Assembly: GCA_964534845.1 (NCBI GenBank)
Contig: CAZHPV010000007.1
Span: forward strand, 1-64,000
DNA: 64,000 nt
Source of the DNA: CALCKU01 sp964534845
GTDB lineage: Bacteria; Pseudomonadota; Alphaproteobacteria; Caulobacterales; Maricaulaceae
Reading direction: 5' to 3'
Positions 52,056 through 59,884 of this stretch are shown piece by piece (the stretch's first letter is position 1; the number at the start of each line of letters is the position of its first letter). The notes under the pieces were generated by a model that saw nothing but the letters and a program-made list of their open reading frames with translations, ran no database searches and had not been told where the DNA came from. The translations under genes and the position numbers were made by a program.

Positions 52056-53031
52056 CAATATGTTTGGGCAAGCCGGGCTGTCCGATTTGGTCGGGATTTT
52101 CCTGTAAGAATTTTTGTTTCAAGTCCTGACTACTTAAGCGGGAGCCATCATGCGAATATCCAGGCGGAGCAAATATATATCCTAGCCTCTGGCGCCATGT
52201 CAGCTTTGGCTGAAGCGCATCTTTGAAAATAAAGAGCCATTCTTTAAAAGCAATGACGATAGGGTTAAAACTATCGACCGGTTTAACAATACCGTAATCA
52301 ATATCTATATCTTCATTCTCAGGGACAAACGTACCGAAGATTTTATCCCAGATAATGAAAATGCCGGCAAAATTTGAATCGAGATAGGCAGGGTTCGTAC
52401 CATGATGAACTCTGTGATGGCTGGGCGTATTAAACACCGCTTCAAACCACCGCGGCATTTTATCAATAGCCTCTGTATGTATCCAAAACTGGTAGAGTAA
52501 GTTCACACTGGCAACAAATCCAATGAGATAGGGATTAAAGCCCAATAATATCAGTGGTGAACTTAGAATAACATAGCCGGTAAAATGATTGTTCCAAGGC
52601 TGACGCAGGGCCGTGGAAAGATTATAATGGGTCGAGCTGTGATGTACTACATGGGCTGACCAAAACCAGCGGACTTTATGGGCTGTGAAATGTTTACAGT
52701 AATAAACAAAATCCTGAAGCACGAGCGCCACTAAAATTGTCCCAAGACTAAACCCCCAATCAAACAGACGGAACTGCCATAACCAGACCAGAAAACCCAG
52801 TGAAATAAAGCCGAAAATCAAGTCACTCACCAGATTGCCAAGCCCCATAAATATTGAGGCAAAGGCATCTTTTCTTACGTAACGTCCCGCTATTGTCTTC
52901 CGACTGACGAAAAACCACTCCAGTGCAATACTAAGTATGAAAATAGGGGCCGCATAGGCCAGCAGCATTAAGAGCTGCGGCGGAAAATCAGCCGGCACAA
53001 AATTCGAGATATCATTTTTGCCAAAAGCCAT
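52039..53031 (-). CDS. Second sterol-desaturase/fatty-acid-hydroxylase family protein
   Basis: A 330-residue membrane di-iron protein with at least three hydrophobic segments. Its histidine motifs are KHFTAHKVRWFWSAHVVHHS, then HTEA, and PSHHRVHHGTNPAYLDSNFA followed by WDKIFGTF. The series is that of the ERG3/fatty-acid hydroxylase superfamily, as in the protein at 38074, but the two are clearly different in sequence and length. The substrate is unknown. Tail-to-tail overlap with phoD suggests mutual 3' antisense. It diverges from ugd. Confidence 0.85.
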   Translation of the reverse strand: MAFGKNDISNFVPADFPPQLLMLLAYAAPIFILSIALEWFFVSRKTIAGRYVRKDAFASIFMGLGNLVSDLIFGFISLGFLVWLWQFRLFDWGFSLGTILVALVLQDFVYYCKHFTAHKVRWFWSAHVVHHSSTHYNLSTALRQPWNNHFTGYVILSSPLILLGFNPYLIGFVASVNLLYQFWIHTEAIDKMPRWFEAVFNTPSHHRVHHGTNPAYLDSNFAGIFIIWDKIFGTFVPENEDIDIDYGIVKPVDSFNPIVIAFKEWLFIFKDALQPKLTWRQRLGYIFAPPGYSHDGSRLSSQDLKQKFLQENPDQIGQPGLPKHIVSQGR

Positions 53032-53143
53032 GCTTTTTCTTGACTTAAATAAGTCTAAATTGCAATGCCCTGTAGCTCAAGACTGGCTTTACTGTCATAA
53101 TCTTGAATAGATAAATAATGGTCCCCTTAAAAGGAAGCGGTTT

Positions 53144-54454
53144 ATGCGGGTAGTAATGGTAGGCACAGGCTATGTGGGTCTCGTTTCAGGGGCCTGTTTT
53201 GCCGATTTTGGCCATAGCGTCACCTGCGTTGATAAAGACCCAAAGAAAATAAAGACCCTTAATGCGGGCGGTGTTCCGATTTATGAGCCCGGGCTTGAAG
53301 AACTTATTGCCAATAATGTCAAAAGCGGGCGCCTTGCCTTCACAACCGATCTCGCTAACGCTGTACAAAATGCCGATGCCGTCTTTATCGCCGTGGGCAC
53401 ACCCTCAAGACGCGGTGACGGGCATGCGGATCTGAGCTATGTTCACGCGGCCACTAAAGAAATTGCTGCCCAGATAAAGGACTTTACCGTCGTGATTACC
53501 AAATCAACCGTACCAGTTGGTACCGGAGACGAGGTTGAAAATATTTTATCACAAATATGTCCCAAAGAGCGGTTCGCTGTCGTGTCTAATCCGGAATTCT
53601 TGCGCGAAGGTGCGGCTATTGAAGATTTCAAACGCCCCGATAGAATTATTGTCGGCACAGATTCAGAGCCAGCTCGCGAGGTCATGAAAGCGCTTTACCG
53701 CCCGCTTTATCTCAATGAAACGCCGATGGTTTTTACAACGCGGCGCACATCCGAGCTTATAAAATATGCCGGCAATGCTTTTTTGGCGACCAAAATTACA
53801 TTCATCAATGAAATGGCCGATTTATGTGAGACGCTTGGCACAAATGTGCAAGAAGTCGCCCGCGGTATCGGACTGGATAACCGTATCGGGGCGAAGTTCC
53901 TAAATGCTGGGCCGGGCTATGGCGGCTCCTGCTTTCCGAAAGACACAGTAGCACTACAAAAAACGGCCTCCGACGCTGGCGTTGATCTTTCAATCGTCTC
54001 CTCTGTTATTGAGGCAAATACGGCTCGTAAACGCACTATGGCGACCAAAATTATTTCTGCATGCGGCGGCGAGGTAAAAGACAAGAAAATTGCGATTTTA
54101 GGGCTTTCCTTTAAGCCCAATACAGACGACATCCGCGCCGCGCCGAGCCTGACAATCATCCCTCACCTACAAGGCGCGGGGGCGAAGATTAGCGCCTATG
54201 ACCCCAAAGCCATGATGGAAGCAAGGCAACATTTTTCAGACCTAACCTATCACGATGACCCTTACGCAACCGTAGAAAATGCCGATGCTATGGTCATCCT
54301 AACCGAATGGGACCAGTTTAGAGCCCTTGATCTGGACCGTATAAAATCGCTCATGCGCGGGACGACCATTATTGATCTACGCAATATCTATATCCCCGCC
54401 GAGATGCGCTCGCATGGCTTTACATATACAAGCATAGGCAGGCCTGATATTTAA
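53144..54454 (+). CDS. ugd: UDP-glucose 6-dehydrogenase
   Basis: Ugd oxidises UDP-glucose to UDP-glucuronate in two NAD-dependent steps. The 436 residues have the N-terminal Rossmann motif (MVGTGYVGLVSGACFADFGH), KSTVPVGT, and the catalytic cysteine in NAGPGYGGSCFPKDT; FKPNTDDIRAAPS and AYDPKAM follow. It heads ugd-cyclotransferase-glmS-galU-epimerase, all on the plus strand, so UDP-sugars for surface polysaccharide are made from one region. An AAGGAAGCGG ribosome-binding site precedes the ATG. Confidence 0.96.
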   Translation: MRVVMVGTGYVGLVSGACFADFGHSVTCVDKDPKKIKTLNAGGVPIYEPGLEELIANNVKSGRLAFTTDLANAVQNADAVFIAVGTPSRRGDGHADLSYVHAATKEIAAQIKDFTVVITKSTVPVGTGDEVENILSQICPKERFAVVSNPEFLREGAAIEDFKRPDRIIVGTDSEPAREVMKALYRPLYLNETPMVFTTRRTSELIKYAGNAFLATKITFINEMADLCETLGTNVQEVARGIGLDNRIGAKFLNAGPGYGGSCFPKDTVALQKTASDAGVDLSIVSSVIEANTARKRTMATKIISACGGEVKDKKIAILGLSFKPNTDDIRAAPSLTIIPHLQGAGAKISAYDPKAMMEARQHFSDLTYHDDPYATVENADAMVILTEWDQFRALDLDRIKSLMRGTTIIDLRNIYIPAEMRSHGFTYTSIGRPDI

Positions 54455-54489
54455 GCACCCCTAGCACCCCTAGCACCCCTAGCACCCCG
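54454..54489 (+). repeat. Four tandem copies of AGCACCCCT
   Basis: Nine-base units, three perfect and the last with one base changed, run from the final base of the ugd stop codon to just before the next gene. Tandem slippage of this size between two co-directional genes can change spacing or mRNA structure. No function is shown. Confidence 0.85.
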
Positions 54490-54500
54490 AAGAGGTTCTT

Positions 54501-54842
54501 TTGAAAGAAGATTGCAAATTATTTGTCTATGGCTCATTAGCGCCGGGCCAACACAATCACCATATTATGGACACAATGACGGGCGTCTGGAGTCCAGCTT
54601 ACACCTATGGGTATATCGACAAATGTGACCGGGGAGAATATAGAGGATATCCCGCTTTCACGCCTGACAAGAACGGCGAAAAAATCACCGGACTGCTATT
54701 TATTTCCGCCGACCTGCCAAATCACTGGGCAAGACTTGATGAATTTGAGGGCATCCACTACAAGCGCGTGATTATTGAAGCCTTTTTAGAGGACTCACAG
54801 AAAGAACTTTGTAACATTTATCAGATATTACCTGTCCGTTAG
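54501..54842 (+). CDS. Gamma-glutamylcyclotransferase-like protein (YtfP/BtrG fold)
   Basis: The 113-residue product has the family opening LFVYGSLAPGQHNHHIM and the central GLLFISADLPNHWARLDEFEG with the DEFEG glutamate used for catalysis in the fold. Related proteins cleave gamma-glutamyl amines or are structural; activity cannot be decided. Translation apparently starts at TTG (54501) behind GAAGAGG. It lies within the sugar-nucleotide cluster, but the biochemical link is unclear. Confidence 0.75.
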   Translation: MKEDCKLFVYGSLAPGQHNHHIMDTMTGVWSPAYTYGYIDKCDRGEYRGYPAFTPDKNGEKITGLLFISADLPNHWARLDEFEGIHYKRVIIEAFLEDSQKELCNIYQILPVR

Positions 54843-54920
54843 TCTGATAATGGTATCGCGCACATTATTATCATGACTTAGAGTGTAAATAATTTAAAGC
54901 GCCGAAAGATTGGGATAAAT

Positions 54921-56738
54921 ATGTGTGGAATCATCGGTATTGTCGGCGCAACAACGGTCACGGACCGTCTGATTGATGGCCTAAAGCGGCTGGAATATCG
55001 CGGCTATGATAGCTCGGGGGTTGCTGTACTGGACTCCGGCAAATTAAAACGCCAACGCGCCGAGGGTAAAATCAAATCCTTGATGGATAAATTGGCAGGG
55101 GCGCCCGTCGACGGCACTATAGGCATTGCCCATACACGGTGGGCTACTCACGGTGCGCCGAACGAAAATAATGCACATCCGCATTTTGCCGGACGGGTCG
55201 GCGTTGTCCATAATGGTATAATCGAGAACTTTATGGATATTCGTGGCCGATTGGAAAAACACCGGACCTTCCATACCGAAACCGACACGGAAGTCATTGC
55301 CCATTTGGTAGACGAGAACCTAAAAGCGGGCAAAGCGCCGATTGATGCCTTTAGCTCCACCTTAAAAGACCTACACGGGGCTTATGCATTGGGCTTGGTA
55401 ATTGACGACCTCCCCGGTCAGCTTTTTGCCGCCCGAGCGGGTTCACCTCTGGCAATTGGCATTGGCGAAGGCGAAATGTATCTGGGATCGGATGCAATGG
55501 CACTCGCCCAGCTTTCATCTTCACTCATATATCTGGAAGAGGGTGACTGGGCCGTTCTAACCCCGGAGAGCTATCGGATCTTCGATAAAAACGATAATGC
55601 GGTGGAGCGTCCCATTACCGTTATATCAGGCGGACCCGCCATGGCTGAAAAAGGCAATTACCGCCACTTCATGCTCAAGGAAATTTATGAGCAATCAGAG
55701 ACCACGGGCCGAACCCTATCCTATTATATTGACGATTTCCGCGGTAAAACCAATATTCCCGAAACGCTGGATTTTACCAAATTTGACCGCATCATCATTA
55801 TAGCCTGTGGCACGGCCTTTTACGCAGGAATGGTCGCGAAATATTGGTTTGAACAAGTCGCAGGCTTGGCAGTCGACATCGATATTGCCTCAGAGTTTAG
55901 ATATAGAAAACCCGTTCTATCTGACAAATCTCTTTTCATTGCCGTGTCCCAATCGGGCGAGACAGCAGATACGTTGGCTGCCTTACGCTATTGCCAAAAA
56001 GCGGGACTGACAACGGCCGCGCTTGTCAATGTCATGACCTCAACCATGGCGCGCGAGGCCGATATAGCGCTACCCATAAATGCCGGCCCTGAAATTGGGG
56101 TGGCATCAACCAAAGCTTTCACTTCACAGCTTACCGCTTTAGCGGCATTGTGCGTCGGCGCGGCGCAGGCGCGCAATGTCATCACAGACGATGAAGAAAC
56201 CCGGCTTAGTCGTGAAATTACCCGCATACCCGGCCTAATATCAGAGAGCCTTAAACTAGATAAATCTATTGAAACTCTGGCTTTCGGGCTTTCGAAGAAG
56301 AAAAACGTCTTTTATCTGGGCCGCGGGCCTTACGTGCCCCTTGCCTATGAAGGCGCGCTAAAGCTCAAGGAAATTTCATACATCCACGCCGAAGGCTATG
56401 CCGCAGGAGAGCTAAAGCACGGCCCCATTGCACTCATAGAAGACGGCACACCTGTCATTGTGATTGCGCCTATGGATGATCTTTTTGAGAAAACCATTTC
56501 AAACCTGCAAGAAGTGGCCTCTCGCGGAGCCCATATCTTGCTAGTCACGGACGAGTCTGGTGCAGAAAAAGCCGCTAATATGGCCGATGAAATCATCGTT
56601 TTGCCGACAAGTGACGATTTTATCGCGCCGCTTATTATGACGACTGCGATACAATTACTGGCCTATCACACAGCTGTCCATTTGGGCACGGATGTGGATC
56701 AACCCCGAAATCTCGCTAAATCAGTAACCGTTGAATAA
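54921..56738 (+). CDS. glmS: Glutamine-fructose-6-phosphate aminotransferase (isomerizing)
   Basis: GlmS makes glucosamine-6-phosphate, the entry to UDP-GlcNAc for peptidoglycan and lipid A. The 605 residues begin MCGIIGIVG, with the catalytic cysteine next to the initiator. It has the glutaminase motifs (RWATHGAPNENNAHPH, HNGIIENF) and the two SIS domains (IIACGTAFYAGMVAKYW, SQSGETADTLAALRY, STKAFTSQ), ending in PRNLAKSVTVE. It is between the cyclotransferase-like gene and galU in a same-strand cluster. No glmS ribozyme is visible. Confidence 0.97.
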   Translation: MCGIIGIVGATTVTDRLIDGLKRLEYRGYDSSGVAVLDSGKLKRQRAEGKIKSLMDKLAGAPVDGTIGIAHTRWATHGAPNENNAHPHFAGRVGVVHNGIIENFMDIRGRLEKHRTFHTETDTEVIAHLVDENLKAGKAPIDAFSSTLKDLHGAYALGLVIDDLPGQLFAARAGSPLAIGIGEGEMYLGSDAMALAQLSSSLIYLEEGDWAVLTPESYRIFDKNDNAVERPITVISGGPAMAEKGNYRHFMLKEIYEQSETTGRTLSYYIDDFRGKTNIPETLDFTKFDRIIIIACGTAFYAGMVAKYWFEQVAGLAVDIDIASEFRYRKPVLSDKSLFIAVSQSGETADTLAALRYCQKAGLTTAALVNVMTSTMAREADIALPINAGPEIGVASTKAFTSQLTALAALCVGAAQARNVITDDEETRLSREITRIPGLISESLKLDKSIETLAFGLSKKKNVFYLGRGPYVPLAYEGALKLKEISYIHAEGYAAGELKHGPIALIEDGTPVIVIAPMDDLFEKTISNLQEVASRGAHILLVTDESGAEKAANMADEIIVLPTSDDFIAPLIMTTAIQLLAYHTAVHLGTDVDQPRNLAKSVTVE

Positions 56739-56761
56739 CCTCTCTGTGCCATAATAAGCAC

Positions 56762-57631
56762 ATGAAAAAATTACGCAAAGCTGTCTTACCCGTCGCGGGT
56801 TTCGGAACACGGGTTTTACCCGCAACAAAAACTATCCCGAAGGAAATGCTCCCTGTCGTGGACCGTCCGGCATTACAATATGTTGTGGACGAGGCACGCG
56901 AGGCTGGAATCGAGCATTTTGTCTTTGTAACGGGACGAAATAAGGGCGCTATAGAAGATTATTTTGACCGGGCCTATGAGCTGGAATATTCTCTGCGCGA
57001 AAAAGGTAAAACCGATATTTTCGATTTACTGGACCGCGACACCCCCGAAGCCGGAACAATGAGTTTTGTGCGTCAGCAAAGCGCGAAAGGACTAGGACAT
57101 GCGATCTGGTGTGCCCGAGATGTCATCGGGAATGACCCTTTTGCAATCCTGCTGCCTGATGTTCTGGTTAAGGCTAAAAAAAGCTGTCTAGCACAAATGG
57201 TCGAAGCTTATAATGAAGTCGGCGGCAATGTAATCGCAGTAGACGCTGTTCCGGATGAGCGGGTCTCATCTTACGGCGTGATCGCCCCGAAATCCCGAAA
57301 TGGCCGCCTCATCGAAATGTCGGGCATGGTTGAGAAGCCCCCTGTTGATAAAGCGCCTTCAAATCTGAAAATTACTGGGCGCTATATTTTGCAGCCCGAA
57401 ATAATGGGACTTTTATCCGATCAGGCCGCCGGCGCGGGCGGAGAAATCCAGCTAACCGATGCTATGGCCCGCCTTATGGAAATACAAAAATTCCACGCCT
57501 ATGAATATGATGGCCAAGATTATGATTGCGGCTCCAAATATGGTTACTTTGAAGCCGTTATGGCCTATGCCATTGATCATCCGGAAATTGGAAAAGACGC
57601 CCGCAAGCTTATCGCAAGCCAGAAAAGTTAG
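56762..57631 (+). CDS. galU: UTP-glucose-1-phosphate uridylyltransferase
   Basis: GalU makes UDP-glucose from UTP and glucose-1-phosphate, the substrate of Ugd encoded upstream. The 289 residues carry AVLPVAGFGTRVLPATKTIPKEMLPVVDRP at the N-terminus, the lysine-containing FVTGRNKGAIEDYFD and the later GGEIQLTDAMA and YDCGSKYGYFEA. Length and order are typical. Only 23 bases separate it from glmS and 24 from the epimerase start. Confidence 0.96.
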   Translation: MKKLRKAVLPVAGFGTRVLPATKTIPKEMLPVVDRPALQYVVDEAREAGIEHFVFVTGRNKGAIEDYFDRAYELEYSLREKGKTDIFDLLDRDTPEAGTMSFVRQQSAKGLGHAIWCARDVIGNDPFAILLPDVLVKAKKSCLAQMVEAYNEVGGNVIAVDAVPDERVSSYGVIAPKSRNGRLIEMSGMVEKPPVDKAPSNLKITGRYILQPEIMGLLSDQAAGAGGEIQLTDAMARLMEIQKFHAYEYDGQDYDCGSKYGYFEAVMAYAIDHPEIGKDARKLIASQKS

Positions 57632-57662
57632 TCTTACGCATGGTTGGTCTTACGCATGGGTG
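57631..57662 (+). repeat. 16-base tandem duplication across the galU-epimerase junction
   Basis: GTCTTACGCATGGTTG (57631-57646) and GTCTTACGCATGGGTG (57647-57662) differ at one base. The first copy carries an ATG that leads to an early stop (57640). The second copy carries the ATG that starts the epimerase (57656). A recent micro-duplication of a start region is the simplest reading. Confidence 0.8.
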
Positions 57663-58768
57663 AGCTCGAAAGCCAAGCCCGCATCTTAAAAGACTGGGCT
57701 ATCCATGCCGCCCTGCCCTTTTGGGCCAAGACTGGCATAGATAAGCGCGGCGGATTTTACGAAGAACTTGACCTTGACGGCCGTCCAAATGTGAACGCTA
57801 TCCGCCGTGTACGCGTGCAAGCCAGACAGATTTATGTCTACGCTCAAGCTACCCATTTGGGATGGTATGACGGGCAAAGCCTCGCCAATGTCACCTTTGA
57901 TTTCATGTGCGAGATCGGTCACGAAATAAATGGCGAGCGCGGATTTATTCACCGCATTAAACCAAACTATAGTCCGCAAGATATAAAGCGCGATTTTTAC
58001 GATCATGCCTTTTACCTTCTGGGATGTGCGAGTCTCTTGAAACTTGGCCCCCATCCTAAAGCTCTAGAAATTTTACAAAATATCGCGACCCTTTTAGAGA
58101 GCTGGGAAAGTCCGCATGGCGGCTGGGTTGAAGGGAGTCCCGCCCGCCTGCCGCGTCGCCAGAACCCGCATATGCATTTCCTTGAAGCCTCAATGGCGCT
58201 TTACGCTGCAACAGGACACAGCCATCATTTGGAGAACGCCCGCAAGGTTATTGATTTATTTGACCGCAAATTCTTTGACCCTAAACACCACATTATCCGC
58301 GAATTTTTTACAGATGACTGGCAATATATGGACGGGCCTATAGGCGAAACATCAGAACCCGGCCACGCAGCGGAATGGGTCTGGCTTTTATCTGAATATC
58401 AAAAGCTTTCTGATCAGGATATGTCCGCCTTCATATCAGCTTTATATGACAGCTTGAAACAACCGGGTATTTTTCTAAATGATGAGGAAGATATTTACGG
58501 TACAATCAGGCGGGGAACCAAACGTCTTTGGGTGCAAACAGAGCTGGTGAAAGCCCATATCGCCCAAATTGAAAGAGGCTATGCGCCGGCCCGAAGCGAC
58601 GCCCTGCGCGCAATAAAGGCCCTTAAAGACACCTACCTGAATGATAACGGGACATGGGTTGATCAAATAGACCCGCAGGGACAGGCTTGCGCCGTAACCA
58701 TTCCAACCAGCACATTTTATCATATCTTTTGTATGATTGCCGAGCTTTGTCGCGTTCTTGATATTTAA
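57656..58768 (+). CDS. AGE-family (N-acylglucosamine 2-epimerase) sugar isomerase/epimerase
   Basis: A 370-residue alpha6/alpha6-barrel protein of the AGE superfamily, which includes N-acetylglucosamine 2-epimerase, mannose isomerase and mannose-6-phosphate isomerase-like enzymes. It has GGFYEELDLDGRP, RRVRVQARQIYVYAQA, MHFLEASMALYAATG, EPGHAAEWVWLL and FYHIFCMI, with the active-site histidines and arginine in expected contexts. It is the last gene of the ugd-glmS-galU group, which points to a sugar isomerisation supplying surface polysaccharide. The ATG at 57656 is in the second copy of a duplicated start region. Confidence 0.85.
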   Translation: MGELESQARILKDWAIHAALPFWAKTGIDKRGGFYEELDLDGRPNVNAIRRVRVQARQIYVYAQATHLGWYDGQSLANVTFDFMCEIGHEINGERGFIHRIKPNYSPQDIKRDFYDHAFYLLGCASLLKLGPHPKALEILQNIATLLESWESPHGGWVEGSPARLPRRQNPHMHFLEASMALYAATGHSHHLENARKVIDLFDRKFFDPKHHIIREFFTDDWQYMDGPIGETSEPGHAAEWVWLLSEYQKLSDQDMSAFISALYDSLKQPGIFLNDEEDIYGTIRRGTKRLWVQTELVKAHIAQIERGYAPARSDALRAIKALKDTYLNDNGTWVDQIDPQGQACAVTIPTSTFYHIFCMIAELCRVLDI

Positions 58769-58809
58769 GACCTCGATATTCTAGGTCCGCGCCGCCTCTT
58801 TATTAGGCG

Positions 58810-58902
58810 CTAATTATGGCCAAATGACAGAGCAAAAAAAATGCCGCCCAAAATCAATAGCGTCAGAAGTGGGTAGAAATAACGATCCCGCATCCTACCC
58901 AT
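58810..58902 (-). CDS. Possible 30-residue single-pass membrane peptide
   Basis: The minus-strand frame from ATG 58902 to TAG 58810 gives 30 residues with one strongly hydrophobic helix, YPLLTLLILGGIFFALSFGH, preceded by a basic MGRMRDR. The charge pattern follows the positive-inside rule. No good ribosome-binding site is seen and no family is recognised, so the call is tentative. It lies between the epimerase (plus) and the secreted protein (plus). Confidence 0.35.
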   Translation of the reverse strand: MGRMRDRYFYPLLTLLILGGIFFALSFGHN

Positions 58903-59061
58903 TTGCCAGATTATCACACATCCACCAAGCTAATTGAGACCGATTGTCGACCAGAAAGCTGTTTTTGTCCTGCATACTGATATTTACACCGCATATTCGC
59001 CAGCCTATAAATAAGCGCGCCTTTATAGGGCCTAAGGGCGACTAGGCTCGGAAAGTTTATT

Positions 59062-59841
59062 ATGAAATATCTGTCTGTAAAAAACATCGCATTTGGTATT
59101 CTTGCAACTGGATTTATGGCTGGCACGCTGGCGATTGCCCATCCCCATGACACGCAAAAATCCGCTGAAAAGACGCCAGAAACAACTACCGAAAAAGTCA
59201 AAAAAGATAACAAAAAAATCTGGCCTTATTTCGGAAATGCAGGCGAGAAAGCAGACGCGGGAACCGAAGGTAAGGCTGCCGAGAAAACCGAAAAGGCTGA
59301 AATTATAGGCATTGAAAAAATGCAGGCAAAAAAGAAAAAAAACAAACAGAAAGAAAAATTAGCTAAACGTAAAAATGAAACGCTGACACCGGACGAATTA
59401 GAAGAGCATTTTGCCCGCCGCGCCGAGCGCATTGAACGCAGGCTTGAACAGGCCAAAAAACGCCGTGACCAAGCGCTTAAAAAATTTGAAGGCAAATCAA
59501 ATCGCAATTCGAATGACACGCCTAAAAATTTGCGCGAAACAGCCCGGCAAATCGAAACCCTTATCGCTGAATCCGGCATTATTTCCAGCTTTGCTGACAT
59601 TATGGCCGATTTTGTCGAAGACATTGACGTCGAGAACAATAAGAACGGCCTTGTCCTGAAATTTGATGGTAAGACTTTAGGCAAGTTAAAAGCCCAGTCT
59701 GATGATAAAGATCATTTCGAAATTCAAGGTCTAGGCCGTAATCTTACCGTTGACAAAGAGGTCATTACTAAAAACGGCAAGACCAAAACACGGATCGTCA
59801 TTGAATATGATGGTACGGACGAAATAGACATCGACCTTTAA
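59062..59841 (+). CDS. Secreted, highly charged coiled-coil protein
   Basis: No family is recognised. The 259 residues have a signal peptide (residues 1-28, ending TLAIAHP), then a long Lys/Glu/Arg-rich helical region (about 30-165: EKTEKAEIIGIEKMQAKKKK, LEQAKKRRDQALKKFEG). A more globular C-terminal part follows with LVLKFDGKTLGKLKAQSDDKD and RIVIEYDGTDEIDIDL. The architecture suggests a periplasmic or extracellular scaffold. It ends 43 bases before the convergent Hsp70-like gene. The AHP junction resembles that of the secreted protein at 25292. Confidence 0.65.
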   Translation: MKYLSVKNIAFGILATGFMAGTLAIAHPHDTQKSAEKTPETTTEKVKKDNKKIWPYFGNAGEKADAGTEGKAAEKTEKAEIIGIEKMQAKKKKNKQKEKLAKRKNETLTPDELEEHFARRAERIERRLEQAKKRRDQALKKFEGKSNRNSNDTPKNLRETARQIETLIAESGIISSFADIMADFVEDIDVENNKNGLVLKFDGKTLGKLKAQSDDKDHFEIQGLGRNLTVDKEVITKNGKTKTRIVIEYDGTDEIDIDL

Positions 59842-59884
59842 ACGTCGCACTCTTGGGCACTATAAGCCGCAACACACCCGTAGG

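Noticed and set aside
54843..54920. glmS ribozyme or riboswitch
   Set aside because: The 78-base leader shows no conserved core, and the ribozyme is known mainly from Gram-positive bacteria.
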